Shown here: positions 36,749 to 45,578 of the stretch, in pieces | Numbering within the stretch: position 1 is the first letter of the stretch | Layout of the letters: the number at the start of each line of letters is the position of its first letter | The notes under the pieces: generated by a model | Told to the model about the DNA's origin: nothing | What the model saw: the letters and a program-made list of their open reading frames with translations, nothing else | Databases searched by the model: none | Assembly: GCF_029267215.1 (NCBI RefSeq) | Contig: NZ_JARIDH010000045.1 | Coordinates: 1-53,838, forward strand | Source of the DNA: Clostridium sp. | Lineage (GTDB): Bacteria; Bacillota; Clostridia; Clostridiales; Clostridiaceae | Direction: 5' to 3' | DNA: 53,838 nt | Translations under genes and position numbers: made by a program

Positions 36749-37156
36749 CTAGTTTATGCTCTTATAAACTTTATCTAAAACACCATTTATAAATGAAACT
36801 GATTTATTATCAGAATATTTCTTACATAACTCTATAGCTTCGTTTATTGATACCTTTCCTGGAACATCTTCTGCAAATAACATCTCATAAACAGAAATTC
36901 TTAATATTGATAAGTTAACCTTTGATATTCTGTTTAATTTCCACTTTACAAGTTGTTCTTCTATTAAAGAATTTATCTTTTCTTTATTTTCTTCTATTCC
37001 TAATAATCCAGACTTTATATATTCTAAATCTAAATCACTTTTAAGTAATTCTTCATTTTCTACAAAATCATTAAATGTTTGTAATGCAGACTCTGAAGTT
37101 ATTTCCATTTGGTAAGCTAATTGTAATAAATGTTCTCTTGATTTTACTCTATTCAT
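36749..37156 (-). CDS. nusB: Transcription antitermination factor NusB
   Basis: All-helical RNA-binding protein of 135 aa that joins NusE (S10) on boxA RNA for rRNA antitermination. Typical segments are SREHLLQLAYQMEI at the N-terminus, LKLNRISKVNLSILRISVYEMLF-like WKLNRISKVNLSILRIS (about 72-88) and VSINEAIELCKKYSDNKSVSFINGVLDKV (about 99-127). It follows the Asp23 gene beyond a hairpin and precedes folD, a common clostridial order. Confidence 0.95.
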   Translation of the reverse strand: MNRVKSREHLLQLAYQMEITSESALQTFNDFVENEELLKSDLDLEYIKSGLLGIEENKEKINSLIEEQLVKWKLNRISKVNLSILRISVYEMLFAEDVPGKVSINEAIELCKKYSDNKSVSFINGVLDKVYKSIN

Positions 37157-37246
37157 TATATCCTCCTATGTTTTAAAATACTCTATTTAGTATTATTATC
37201 TTAATTTATATTATTAATCATATGGTAATGATTTAACACAATGAAA

Positions 37247-37268
37247 CACCCTCTGAAATCAGAGGGTG
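37247..37268 (-). terminator. Hairpin between the Asp23 gene and nusB
   Basis: A near-perfect inverted repeat CACCCTCTGA-AA-TCAGAGGGTG. On the minus strand it is followed only by TTTCATT, so termination may be partial, attenuating nusB relative to the Asp23 gene. Confidence 0.6.
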
Positions 37269-37283
37269 ACTACTATTTTTTCG

Positions 37284-37661
37284 CTATTTCATTTTATCTT
37301 CTTCTTTTAAGATAATTATGTTTTGCACATATATGTTAACTAGTGCCACCTTAAGTCCAGTCATAGCTTCAACAGTCCTTTTTACGTTTTCCTGCACTTG
37401 AGAAACTACTTCAGGAATTTTAACTCCGTATTGAACAGTAACGCCAATTTCTATTATAGCCTCACCATTTTCAACATGAACCTTTATTCCTTTTCCTAAA
37501 CTTTTCTTTGAAAATTTATGTCCTAATCCAGTGCTATTACTATGGTTTATCTCTAGTATTCCTTCTATTTCAGATGCAGCTATACCAGCTACAACCCCGA
37601 TAACTTCATCAGATATATTAACTATACCTAAGTTAGCTTCATCTCTATTTATTTCATTCAT
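37284..37661 (-). CDS. Asp23/Gls24 (YqhY) family envelope stress protein
   Basis: A 125-aa Asp23-family protein. Core segments are NISDEVIGVVAGIAASEIEGILE (about 15-37), KSLGKGIKVHVENGEAIIEIGVTVQYGVKIPEV (about 53-85) and VQENVKRTVEAMTGLKVALVNIYVQNI. The nusB-adjacent member in Bacillus is YqhY, linked to acetyl-CoA carboxylase regulation. Other members are membrane-anchored cell-wall stress proteins. It has its own sigma-A promoter, independent of the spoIIIA operon. Confidence 0.92.
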   Translation of the reverse strand: MNEINRDEANLGIVNISDEVIGVVAGIAASEIEGILEINHSNSTGLGHKFSKKSLGKGIKVHVENGEAIIEIGVTVQYGVKIPEVVSQVQENVKRTVEAMTGLKVALVNIYVQNIIILKEEDKMK

Positions 37662-37713
37662 AAAGCTGAACCCTCCTAATAACCTATCACGATTCTTAAT
37701 TAGTTATAGGTTC

Positions 37714-37742
37714 ATTATAGCAAATAACTAATTACAATACAA
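37714..37742 (-). promoter_or_regulatory. Sigma-A promoter of the Asp23-nusB-folD run
   Basis: The minus strand has TTGTAT (37742-37737), a 17-base spacer and TATAAT (37719-37714), directly after the spoIIIAH stop codon. It separates vegetative genes from the sporulation operon. Confidence 0.7.
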
Positions 37743-38267
37743 TTAATTATTTTTTTCTATATCAACATCATAAATTTTTGACACATTCATAACTATATCT
37801 TGAATCTCAACCATTTTCTCTTGAGTTAAATCTTCATTAGTTTTAACTACAACTTTTGCATTATCTCCATCTATAAAACAAATTACATCTTCATATCCTT
37901 TACTTTTTATACTAAGTTCAATTCTTGTTTCATAATCTCTTGCCATAGTTTTCTCTGTTAATTCTTTCTCAGCCTCTTTTTTCTGATCTTCTGAAGTATT
38001 TTTATCTTCTACTATAGCTTTTAAATTAGCAATTGTTTTAGAATCTTTTTGCTCTCTTAAATTTCTTGACTCATAAAAATAATCAGATGATGTTTCTACC
38101 GTTTCACCTTTATCACTCTCTCCAAAGGCCATTGGCACTTCTCCCATACTTTCTTTTATTTGGTTATTTACTCTAGTTGCTAAAACTCCAGTACAAACTA
38201 TTAAAGCTAAAAGTGTTAAAATTATTCCTGCTTGTTTTCCATTTATACCACTAAATTTTTTATTCAT
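37743..38267 (-). CDS. spoIIIAH: Stage III sporulation protein AH
   Basis: Mother-cell membrane protein whose extracytoplasmic domain pairs with forespore SpoIIQ to form the feeding-tube channel. The 174-aa protein has one N-terminal helix (about 10-28) and a C-terminal ring-building YscJ/FliF-like domain (about 85-174) with LKAIVEDKNTSEDQKKEAEKELTE and YEDVICFIDGDNAKVVVK. It is last of eight spoIIIA genes. Confidence 0.93.
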   Translation of the reverse strand: MNKKFSGINGKQAGIILTLLALIVCTGVLATRVNNQIKESMGEVPMAFGESDKGETVETSSDYFYESRNLREQKDSKTIANLKAIVEDKNTSEDQKKEAEKELTEKTMARDYETRIELSIKSKGYEDVICFIDGDNAKVVVKTNEDLTQEKMVEIQDIVMNVSKIYDVDIEKNN

Positions 38268-38303
38268 AAGGAACCTCCCACAAATTTAAATTAAATTTTA
38301 AAA

Positions 38304-38903
38304 TTACTTTTGCATAGGTAATACATTTACCTTGTCTATGCTTATTGCATATAAGCTAGATACTGCTTTTGTTATTTCATATTTAATCTTGCTATTTTCT
38401 GCTCCCTCAGCCACCACCATGACTCCTATAACATTTGGTTTATCAGTTCTTAATATAACTGGTGCACTTCCATCTTGCCCATTTGACATAACTATTTTAT
38501 CCCCATCTGTTTCCTGAGAATTAACTCTTTTTCCACCTTCACCATCTGTTTCTTCTGTTGTACTTTTTTGAGAAGAGTTATCTATAGCTGGCACCCTCAC
38601 TTCGCTACTTTCAAAATTTATTGCAACTTCAACTTTTCCAACTCCACTTATTTTCCCTAATATAGCTTTTAAATCTTTCTCTTGTTTTTCTTGATAGCTA
38701 AGAATTTTTGAATCTTCCAAAGTTTCTTTAGATACAATCTCTTCACTTACCTTTTCTGAACTAGTCTTCTCACTTTTAGTTATATTGTTTACATTTATAA
38801 AATATGACACAACTAAATAAATCATTATAACAACTAAAAGCGCAATGATTAATTTTCCTATTTTACCTTCTTTTAAAAAGTCACCAATCTTCTTAGTTCC
38901 CAT
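38304..38903 (-). CDS. spoIIIAG: Stage III sporulation protein AG
   Basis: A 199-aa protein with a single helix (about 18-36) and an extracytoplasmic domain that forms the large SpoIIIAG ring in Bacillus. The ring-building motif region is YQEKQEKDLKAILGKISGVGKVEVAINFES (about 70-99). A Ser/Thr/Glu-rich insertion (about 108-140) precedes the VIGVMVVAEGAENSKIKYEI segment. It lies between spoIIIAF and spoIIIAH. Confidence 0.93.
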   Translation of the reverse strand: MGTKKIGDFLKEGKIGKLIIALLVVIMIYLVVSYFINVNNITKSEKTSSEKVSEEIVSKETLEDSKILSYQEKQEKDLKAILGKISGVGKVEVAINFESSEVRVPAIDNSSQKSTTEETDGEGGKRVNSQETDGDKIVMSNGQDGSAPVILRTDKPNVIGVMVVAEGAENSKIKYEITKAVSSLYAISIDKVNVLPMQK

Positions 38904-38997
38904 ATTTCCCCCTAATTTAAAACAATATTAATTTTATATAAATAAAAACTCCTCTCTAAATCAAAGCAATGTCATTTTAAGTTACTATTAAAACTTT

Positions 38998-39558
38998 CTA
39001 AGAGTAAGAAACATAAATATTCTCATTAGGAATTTTAAGTTCTTTTTCAACAAAGCTTTCTACTTTTTCTAAAAAATCATCCTTAATTTTCTCTTTACCT
39101 CTTTTTTCTTTTCCAATTTCAATTTTATCCACCTTTTTTACCTTTTTATTTTCTAAAACTTTAACATTAACTTCTTTTATATTCATATTCATTGATTGAA
39201 AATCTATTTCACCCTTTAAAGAAACATCAAATTCATTTTCATAAAATTCATCTTTTAAAGCATTTATCAAATTTTCTTCTATACTTTCTAAAATAAATTT
39301 TTCATCATAAAAAGAAGCTATTTCTTTTTTAGAGTTTAACTCATAAGTCATACTTTCTTGAAAAAGGTTTTCATCTGTACCCTTATTAAAATTTAATAAA
39401 TTTATTATAGGAGCTAATGTTATTGCAAGTATTATTAAAGAAAAAGCAAACTTAGAATGCTTTTTTATGGATGTATTAGGTAATATAATTTGTGCAATAG
39501 TCATAATAACTACAGCCACGCACAAATTTGAAATCCATGTTTTTAATATTTCCATCAT
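38998..39558 (-). CDS. spoIIIAF: Stage III sporulation protein AF
   Basis: A 186-aa protein with two N-terminal membrane helices (about 9-26 and 35-54, WISNLCVAVVIMTIAQIILPN) and a soluble, Lys/Glu-rich C-terminal domain (about 75-186). It is a component of the mother-cell SpoIIIA complex. It starts five bases after spoIIIAE, so translation is probably coupled. The 94-base gap before spoIIIAG holds no clear terminator. Confidence 0.92.
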   Translation of the reverse strand: MMEILKTWISNLCVAVVIMTIAQIILPNTSIKKHSKFAFSLIILAITLAPIINLLNFNKGTDENLFQESMTYELNSKKEIASFYDEKFILESIEENLINALKDEFYENEFDVSLKGEIDFQSMNMNIKEVNVKVLENKKVKKVDKIEIGKEKRGKEKIKDDFLEKVESFVEKELKIPNENIYVSYS

Positions 39559-39563
39559 ACTTT

Positions 39564-40736
39564 TTATCCTCCTACAATAAAACTACCTGCTGATGCTAGC
39601 ATAGATGTCATAATAAAAAACATTAGACTTACGCTTATTACACATGATAAAACCATAAATACAGATTCTCCTACAGTTTCAACACTACTAGATATCTTAG
39701 AATCAACAACAGGCTCTATAATTGCTGCTGTAAATTTAAAACACAAGGCCATAAGTGCCATCTTTATCATTGGATAAACTGCTATAACTATAATAACAAT
39801 AACTCCCAAAGAACTTATTACACTTTTCATAGCTAATGAATATCCAGCCAAAGTAGTAATTGCATCTGAAAAAGCCCCTCCTACCACAGGCACAAAGTTG
39901 TCTACTGCAAATTTAACAGTTTTAACTGCCACAGCGTCTAAAGTATCTGCTGTCATTCCTCTTAATGTAAGAATTCCAACAAATATAGTTAAAATAAATC
40001 CTTGTGATAACATAACCATATTTTTAATAAATTTACACATTCTATCTATTTTAAATTCATCTGAAAGATTATTTACAAATTGTAATGTAAAATAAGCTAA
40101 TATTAATGGAAATAAAAAATAAGTATATATTCTAGGTGTTATAGTTACTGCTCCTAAAACTATTGGATCTATGGTTACTGCTGAAGTAATACCTCCTGAA
40201 GTTGCTATTAGCATTATTAAAACTGGAACAATAACGTTCATAAAATCCATTATAGAGAATAATACTTCTTTTCCTAAGTCCAAAGTTACAAAAAAACCCT
40301 TAGTTAAAAGCATTATTATAAGTGCATAACAAGCTAAAAAGGCAATATTTGTAACTCCATCTTCAATATTAAATGAATCCTGGAGATTTTTAAGTAAAGC
40401 GCTTAAAAGTGCAATAACTAGTATTGAAGCAACAAATTTAAGAACTGTTCTAACTTCTCTAAGCATATAACTTATTATAGAAGCTCCTATTTTTTTTATA
40501 CTTATAGGATCCTCCCCACTATTTAAATACTGACTAATGTATTCTTTTGCTGACATGTTTTCTAAAAATTCTTCTTCTGTTTCTAAATTGTTTATATAAT
40601 TATAAAAACCTTCTACTCTAGAATCATTATTAATCTTTTCTTTAGAGCTTTCTAAATTTTTATTGGCTAAAACATTTGTATTAAAGCAAAATAAAAAAGT
40701 CACCGTTAATAATATTATGTTTATTATTTTTTTCAT
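39564..40736 (-). CDS. spoIIIAE: Stage III sporulation protein AE
   Basis: Large polytopic membrane protein of 390 aa with a cleavable signal peptide (about 1-24, ending NVLA-NK). A soluble N-terminal segment (about 25-90) is followed by about seven to eight helices (100-385). Signature regions include DFMNVIVPVLIMLIATSGGITSAVT (about 162-186) and DNFVPVVGGAFSDAITTLAGYS (about 278-299). It is a central pore or transport component of the SpoIIIA-SpoIIQ complex. Confidence 0.94.
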   Translation of the reverse strand: MKKIINIILLTVTFLFCFNTNVLANKNLESSKEKINNDSRVEGFYNYINNLETEEEFLENMSAKEYISQYLNSGEDPISIKKIGASIISYMLREVRTVLKFVASILVIALLSALLKNLQDSFNIEDGVTNIAFLACYALIIMLLTKGFFVTLDLGKEVLFSIMDFMNVIVPVLIMLIATSGGITSAVTIDPIVLGAVTITPRIYTYFLFPLILAYFTLQFVNNLSDEFKIDRMCKFIKNMVMLSQGFILTIFVGILTLRGMTADTLDAVAVKTVKFAVDNFVPVVGGAFSDAITTLAGYSLAMKSVISSLGVIVIIVIAVYPMIKMALMALCFKFTAAIIEPVVDSKISSSVETVGESVFMVLSCVISVSLMFFIMTSMLASAGSFIVGG

Positions 40737-40753
40737 AGTTAGCTCCTAATTTT

Positions 40754-41140
40754 TTACATAATACTTAATATAGAATTCAGAATATTTATCATTATTGGTA
40801 TTGCAAGAAGAAGTATCATTATCTTTCCTGCAAACTCAACTTTTTTCCCTAAAACAGTAACACCCGCATCATTGCATATATAACTACAAAAAGTGGAGAG
40901 ATATGCAATTGCAATAACTTTCATAACAATACCTATATATGTTGAGTCCATACCTGAATCTTTTGCTATATTATGCATAAAAGTTATTATTTCATTTAAA
41001 TAAGGCATTATAAAAAGAAAGATTATAATCCCTGAAATCAAAAGAAGCATAACAGCAAATGGACTTTTAAGCTCTTTTAAAAATAAATATAAAAACATAG
41101 ATATTAATGAAAAACATATAACTTGTACTAATACATCCAT
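40754..41140 (-). CDS. spoIIIAD: Stage III sporulation protein AD
   Basis: A 128-aa protein of four hydrophobic helices (about 2-20, 27-46, 62-84 and 104-127), similar in pattern to SpoIIIAC and thought to arise from it by duplication. The YIGIVMKVIAIAYLSTFCSYICNDAG segment (about 67-92) is characteristic. The gene lies 17 bases upstream of spoIIIAE. Confidence 0.92.
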   Translation of the reverse strand: MDVLVQVICFSLISMFLYLFLKELKSPFAVMLLLISGIIIFLFIMPYLNEIITFMHNIAKDSGMDSTYIGIVMKVIAIAYLSTFCSYICNDAGVTVLGKKVEFAGKIMILLLAIPIMINILNSILSIM

Positions 41141-41216
41141 CCTACTCTTTCAAGCAATACTTTTTAGTATAGCTTTCTAAGTTCACCCCCCTCTGTTATT
41201 TCAAGTCTCAAACTCC

Positions 41217-41414
41217 TTAAAATAGAAACATTGTCTTTACAGAAGTAAAAAGCCTACTTATGAGTTGAATTATCATTGTAAGTATTATTATTACTCCAAC
41301 TAAATTTGCTAATGTTGCATATTCTTTTTTACCACTTTGTTCTAAGACTTTATCAAGTATAACAAGAATTATTCCTACACCCGCAATTTGAAATATTAAA
41401 GATAAATCCACCAT
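41217..41414 (-). CDS. spoIIIAC: Stage III sporulation protein AC
   Basis: A 65-aa protein of two helices (about 5-20 and 34-55) in the usual SpoIIIAC layout, FQIAGVGIILVILDKVLEQSGKKEYA. I use ATG 41414 (MVDLSLIFQ), which follows GGGGAGG at normal distance. The in-frame codon at 41429 would place five residues on top of the ribosome-binding site. Confidence 0.92.
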   Translation of the reverse strand: MVDLSLIFQIAGVGIILVILDKVLEQSGKKEYATLANLVGVIIILTMIIQLISRLFTSVKTMFLF

Positions 41415-41456
41415 ACTTTTCCTCCCCATAGAAAATTCAAAAGTTAATTATAGTTT

Positions 41457-41972
41457 TTATATAAGAAAAATTGCTATCATAGCTCCAACACCAACACCTA
41501 AATATCTATAAACCTTAATATTTTTATTGCATTCATCCTCTGCAATAGTTAACTCATAATCTAATTTTTCCTTTGCTAAGTTAAATATTTTAAGTTGTCC
41601 TTCTATGTTGGTTTCTCCTAAAGATTTTGATAAATCTAAAAGTATTTCATAATCCTCTTCTTTTAAATTCATATTTTTCTTATGTTCATTTATACTTTCA
41701 TAAAAAGCCATATATACATTATTCACTTCATTATTTTTAAGTTTTAATGATACTAAGTAAAAAAACTCTCTTATTGGATCTTTTGATTTATGTGCTATAT
41801 TTTCAAGACTTTCTGGTAAGGCAGTATAAAGATAGACGATATCATTTTCAAAATCAATAAGTGCTCTCTTGATTTCTCTAAGCTGAAGAAGTCTATTTTT
41901 AAAATTTTCTCCATATGTGTATCCAATCATAGAACTTATTAAAACTATTATTACAAGAAGTAAAATTTTCAT
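41457..41972 (-). CDS. spoIIIAB: Stage III sporulation protein AB
   Basis: A 171-aa protein with an N-terminal helix (about 2-19), a helical cytosolic or intermembrane domain (about 28-135) and a C-terminal helix (about 155-171). The fold resembles GspF-type secretion platform domains. The RLLQLREIKRALIDFENDIVYLYTALPESL region (about 28-57) is family-typical. Confidence 0.92.
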   Translation of the reverse strand: MKILLLVIIVLISSMIGYTYGENFKNRLLQLREIKRALIDFENDIVYLYTALPESLENIAHKSKDPIREFFYLVSLKLKNNEVNNVYMAFYESINEHKKNMNLKEEDYEILLDLSKSLGETNIEGQLKIFNLAKEKLDYELTIAEDECNKNIKVYRYLGVGVGAMIAIFLI

Positions 41973-42005
41973 TTTTCCTCCTTTATTAAATGCTTATTAT
42001 TAAAA

Positions 42006-42890
42006 TTAAACATCATATATACCTTCAATGGTTCCAACTCCTCTTTTTCCACTTAAGATTACAACCTTATTAATAACATTATTTTCTACTATCTCTCTAA
42101 AAACTGGTCTTTTGTAAAGTTCCTCTATATTTCTTCCATGTAAGGTTGCAATAATACTTACTCCTGAGTTATATGCCATAATAAGTCCTTCCATATCCTT
42201 ATATGTTCCAATCTCATCACAAACTATAACCTCAGGCGATAACCCTCTTACTGCCATCATCATCCCCTCACTTTTTATACAGTTATCATATACATCAGTT
42301 CTTATACCAACATTCATTTGAGGAATTCCATTATAACAAGCTGCAATCTCACTCCTCTCATCTATAACCACAGTTCTTTTTCCCTTTAATCCAAGATTAC
42401 TCATGCCATTTGAAATATTTCTTGTTATATCTCTTAACAAAGTTGTTTTTCCACACTTTGGTGGAGAGATTATTAAGGTATTGCTTACACTATTATTCTC
42501 AACTAAGTGATTTATAAGATTATTTGAACACCCTATAATTTCTCTACAAATCCTAATATTTAATGATGTTATATTTCTTATAGTCTTTATGGCATTATTT
42601 TGTATAACACATTGACCTGCTAATCCTACTCTATGTCCCCCTTGAATGGTTATATATCCTTGTCTTATATCTTCTTCAAAAGCATATAGAGAGTAGTTAC
42701 TTATTTTTTGAATTATAGCTTTAATATCATCTATTGTTATTACATAATTAAATATTGTTTCATTATTATCCATAACAATACTAAGTGGTTTTCCAACTTT
42801 AACTCTAATCTCCTGAAGTTTACTAAGTGAATTCTTATCTTTTAAACACCTTATTATTCTTTCTGGCAAAATTGCAAAAATTTCTTTCAA
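42006..42890 (-). CDS. spoIIIAA: Stage III sporulation protein AA (ATPase)
   Basis: Secretion-type ATPase that powers the SpoIIIA complex. Walker A is PPKCGKTTLLRD and Walker B is VIVCDEIGTYKD. GGHRVGLAGQC and TLHGRNIEELYKRP are also conserved. I place the start at TTG 42890 (KEIFAILPERIIRCL after the start), because AAGGAGAG lies about nine bases upstream and the family begins just before LPERI. An in-frame ATG at 42989 lies inside the T-run of the preceding terminator, has no ribosome-binding site and would add 33 residues. The protein has 294 aa. It is first in the spoIIIA operon, which should be under sigma-E, although I could not identify that promoter confidently. Confidence 0.93.
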   Translation of the reverse strand: MKEIFAILPERIIRCLKDKNSLSKLQEIRVKVGKPLSIVMDNNETIFNYVITIDDIKAIIQKISNYSLYAFEEDIRQGYITIQGGHRVGLAGQCVIQNNAIKTIRNITSLNIRICREIIGCSNNLINHLVENNSVSNTLIISPPKCGKTTLLRDITRNISNGMSNLGLKGKRTVVIDERSEIAACYNGIPQMNVGIRTDVYDNCIKSEGMMMAVRGLSPEVIVCDEIGTYKDMEGLIMAYNSGVSIIATLHGRNIEELYKRPVFREIVENNVINKVVILSGKRGVGTIEGIYDV

Positions 42891-42987
42891 AGTACACTCT
42901 CTCCTTTCTCTATTTAAATCTATTAGTTTACATAAGAAATTATTACTCTCAAAGAAATTTTTTATATGTTTTTTAAATTTATTTTGC

Positions 42988-43022
42988 ATAAAAAAACTGT
43001 ACCTTTTATAGGCACAGTTTTT
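42988..43022 (-). terminator. Intrinsic terminator after the zinc-ribbon protein gene
   Basis: The minus strand reads AAAAAAACTGTGCC-TATAAAA-GGTACAGTTTTTTT. The long A/T-flanked stem and T-run end the upstream unit before spoIIIAA. Confidence 0.85.
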
Positions 43023-43394
43023 TTAAACTTCAAATTCATTTCCACAATAAGGACAAGGGATACTTTCAGCTTTATCTAATATATCTTTTTCTATATATAA
43101 AGGTTTATGACATTTATCGCAAACAACCTCACAATATTCATCTTCATATTCTTCAAGCTCTTCTAAAGTTAGTTCTTCAAAAAGTTCATCTTGAACTCCA
43201 CTTAGATCATCATTAAGTAAAGTTACATTTTCATCTAAAGTTTCAACATTAACTTCTAATTCCTCAACTTTTTCAACTAATGATGAAATTACATTTATTA
43301 AAGAATCTTTAAATTCTTTGTCTAACTCAGTGTTTTTATTCATAGCCTCAAGCAAAGTACTAATATTATTTCTTATATCTTTCACTGAAATCAC
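43023..43394 (-). CDS. CD1247-type protein: acidic coiled coil plus zinc ribbon
   Basis: A 123-aa acidic protein. Residues about 20-85 form a heptad-rich helix (EFKDSLINVISSLVEKVEELEVNVETLDENV). A C-terminal zinc ribbon follows with CDKC (about 93-96) and CPYC (about 115-118). Homologues named for C. difficile CD1247 are widespread in clostridia next to efp. No function is established that I know of. The layout suggests an adaptor or RNA/ribosome-associated protein, but this is inference. Confidence 0.75.
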   Translation of the reverse strand: MISVKDIRNNISTLLEAMNKNTELDKEFKDSLINVISSLVEKVEELEVNVETLDENVTLLNDDLSGVQDELFEELTLEELEEYEDEYCEVVCDKCHKPLYIEKDILDKAESIPCPYCGNEFEV

Positions 43395-43409
43395 TTCCTT
43401 ATGCTAAAT

Positions 43410-43433
43410 ATGCTAAGCCAAAAGGCTTAGCAT
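43410..43433. repeat. Perfect inverted repeat between efp and the CD1247-type gene
   Basis: ATGCTAAGCC-AAAA-GGCTTAGCAT, a 10-bp perfect stem. On the minus strand it is not followed by a T-run; on the plus strand a T-rich stretch follows (43443-43448). It may be a weak or bidirectional terminator, or an RNA-stabilising hairpin between efp and the downstream gene. Confidence 0.6.
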
Positions 43434-43447
43434 AAATATATTTTTTA

Positions 43448-44005
43448 TTAAACTCTTTCCATGTATTCGCCAGTTCTAGTATCTATTCTTATAGTGTTTC
43501 CTTCTTCAACGAACATTGGAACCATAACTGTTGCTCCTGTTTCAACAACAGCAGTTTTCATAGCTGTAGTAGCTGTGTTTCCTTTAACACTTGGCTCACA
43601 CTCAGTTATTAATAATTCAACAAAGTTTGGAGCTTCTACTGAGAAAGCTTCTCCTTTGTAGAATTTTATTATAGCATTCATGTTTTCTTTTAAGAATTTG
43701 ATAGCCTCTTCAACTTTTTCATAGTTTAAAGGAATTTGCTCAAAAGTCTCTTGATCCATGAAGTAGTATAATTCTCCATCTGAGTAAAGATATTGCATTT
43801 CTTTTCTTTCAATTATTGCTTCTTGTAATTTATCAGTTGGGTTGAAAGTTCTGTCTGTAACTCCTCCCATGATAACGTTTCTTAACTTAGTTCTTACGAA
43901 AGCAGCACCTTTTCCTGGTTTAACGTGTAAGAAGTCTATAACTGTGTATACTTGTCCATCTAATTCAAAAGTAGTTCCTTTTCTTAAATCACTTCCTGAT
44001 ATCAT
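43448..44005 (-). CDS. efp: Elongation factor P
   Basis: Relieves ribosome stalling at polyproline. The 185-aa protein has the usual KOW-like N-domain and two OB domains. The modification-loop sequence is KPGKGAAF, with Lys 32 at the tip. The signature near the C-terminus is [17 protein letters not shown] use ATG 44005 ([10 protein letters not shown]), since GGAGGG lies seven bases upstream; the codon at 44020 overlaps that site. Confidence 0.97.
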   Translation of the reverse strand: MISGSDLRKGTTFELDGQVYTVIDFLHVKPGKGAAFVRTKLRNVIMGGVTDRTFNPTDKLQEAIIERKEMQYLYSDGELYYFMDQETFEQIPLNYEKVEEAIKFLKENMNAIIKFYKGEAFSVEAPNFVELLITECEPSVKGNTATTAMKTAVVETGATVMVPMFVEEGNTIRIDTRTGEYMERV

Positions 44006-44174
44006 TAAGTATCCCTCCAAAATCTATTAATTCTTTTTATATTATAACCCCTTTAGATAAAATTAATACCCTCTAGGATTATCTTGTTACTTATTTACTA
44101 TTAAGTGTAAAACAACAATCATATTTTATCAAAACCAAATAATAAATGCAATTATTTTCATTAAATTTACAAGA

Positions 44175-44528
44175 CTATACAGGCTTAATCTCCAAAAACC
44201 ACTTTAATTCTCCTATTTTTTCAATTTTATAGTTTTCTACATAAATATTGTTTATTTTTAAATTATTAATATAACTTCTTAACTTTTCTTCATTTCCTTT
44301 AAAAATCACTTCACCTTTCCAATTTTTATCATTCTTAATAGCAATTACTTCAGCCTCTTCATTTTTTATTAAATTTAAAAATTCATTAGCCTCTATTTTA
44401 CTTTCATTATTTTTTTCAGTATAAAAATTTTCATTATATGCTCTTATTTCAATCAATCTTGAAGTTTGAAATAGTCCAAGTAAAAGTAAAACTAAAAATA
44501 TACCTAATTTAACTTTTCCGTCCTTCAC
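44175..44528 (-). CDS. PilO-like pilus assembly protein (by position)
   Basis: A 117-aa protein with one N-terminal helix (about 6-22) and a small alpha/beta domain (about 45-117). Together with the two genes before it this matches the pilM-pilN-pilO order of type IV pilus clusters; PilO has one helix and a ferredoxin-like periplasmic domain. Sequence similarity to canonical PilO is not obvious and the protein is shorter than usual. It is last in the cluster, and about 170 bases without clear features separate it from efp. Confidence 0.5.
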   Translation of the reverse strand: MKDGKVKLGIFLVLLLLGLFQTSRLIEIRAYNENFYTEKNNESKIEANEFLNLIKNEEAEVIAIKNDKNWKGEVIFKGNEEKLRSYINNLKINNIYVENYKIEKIGELKWFLEIKPV

Positions 44529-44545
44529 CTCTTATACTCCTTTTC

Positions 44546-44974
44546 TTAGAAAACTCCTCTAATAAAATTAATCGAATTTTTATCATCATAGGTTATTTCA
44601 TAAACCTCTCCTTTTGAAAGATTTATTTTTTCTAATATTTCATTTAAATATTCATTTAAAACATACATCTCAAAATTTTCTCTTTCTATATTTAATTTTA
44701 AAACCCCATCATTATGTATTAATGTATTTAATGAATAAGTTTTGTCTATAAGCTCATTTCCAATATGCTTAATATTTTCTCTTTCATTAGCTGCTAGTAT
44801 GCCTATATTTTTATTCATAATATTAATTTCTTTACTAACTTCAACATAAATAACTAAATTTATGAAAAGTGTAATAAGAAGATATATAAAAACCTTCTTT
44901 TTAATTTTCTCATTACACTTATCTACATATTCTATAGGTAAAAATTTCTTATACTTTTGAATATATATTTCCAT
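44546..44974 (-). CDS. PilN-like pilus assembly protein
   Basis: A 142-aa protein (MEIYIQKYKKFLPIEYV start) with a short cytosolic N-terminus, one helix (about 30-47) and a helical and beta extracytoplasmic part. Canonical PilN has a short N-terminal tail that binds PilM (INLLP-like motif), a single helix and a PilO-pairing domain; the sequence NKKFLPIEY-like KKFLPIEYV is reminiscent of this tail. I start at ATG 44974, with AGGGGTG directly upstream, giving a 26-base overlap with the preceding gene. The assignment rests on layout and position. Confidence 0.55.
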   Translation of the reverse strand: MEIYIQKYKKFLPIEYVDKCNEKIKKKVFIYLLITLFINLVIYVEVSKEINIMNKNIGILAANERENIKHIGNELIDKTYSLNTLIHNDGVLKLNIERENFEMYVLNEYLNEILEKINLSKGEVYEITYDDKNSINFIRGVF

Positions 44975-45578
44975 CACCCCTACTTTTAATAAGTTTACAA
45001 TTATAAAATTCCCTTTTAAGCTCTTCACTTATATACTTATCTTCAGATTCAAAATCAAATTTCTTAATTTTTATATTAAATATCTCTTCTATGTTTACTA
45101 ATTCTTTTTTTATATCCTTCAAATAATTTTCTTCAGTTGTAGTCTTTACTGATATTAATTTTCTTTTCAAATAAAATCTAATCTTAAATTCTTCATTTTC
45201 AATTCTTAATACAATCTTTAATCTATTGAAAGAAAAACCTCCTTTATACATAAAATCTGTTGGTATTATGGAGAATTTCTTTTTATCCTCTAAAAACTTC
45301 TTAAATTCATTAGAACATCCCATAACATATATAAGCAAAAAACACTTTCCTCTAACCCATATTTTTTCGTAATGAACTAATGGATTATGGCCTAAAAATA
45401 AATCTTTTATTATATTGTCTATTTTTCTATTTAAGCTCTCATTTTTCTTAATTCTAGCTATATGTATTAATATCTTTCCATCTCTTATAATGAGTTTAAC
45501 TTTTTTCTCTTTAGATTCTTTAAATTTTAAAATATCCTCAGTATTGTCAATAACCAATTTTTTACTAAGTAAAATCAT
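44949..45578 (-). CDS. PilM-position protein of the pilus cluster
   Basis: A 209-aa soluble, very Lys-rich protein with no membrane helix. It occupies the position of the actin-like PilM, but is much shorter than canonical PilM (about 350 aa), and I cannot see the ATPase motifs of that family. It may be a reduced cytosolic partner for the PilN-like tail. AAGGAGATATT precedes the ATG at 45578. It overlaps the upstream prepilin gene by 14 bases and the downstream gene by 26. Confidence 0.45.
   Translation of the reverse strand: MILLSKKLVIDNTEDILKFKESKEKKVKLIIRDGKILIHIARIKKNESLNRKIDNIIKDLFLGHNPLVHYEKIWVRGKCFLLIYVMGCSNEFKKFLEDKKKFSIIPTDFMYKGGFSFNRLKIVLRIENEEFKIRFYLKRKLISVKTTTEENYLKDIKKELVNIEEIFNIKIKKFDFESEDKYISEELKREFYNCKLIKSRGDGNIYSKV

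Noticed and set aside
42925-42989. A sigma-E promoter for spoIIIA (CATATAAA near 42960)
   Set aside because: The -10 is only partly matching and no acceptable -35 lies at the right distance, so I did not list it as a feature.
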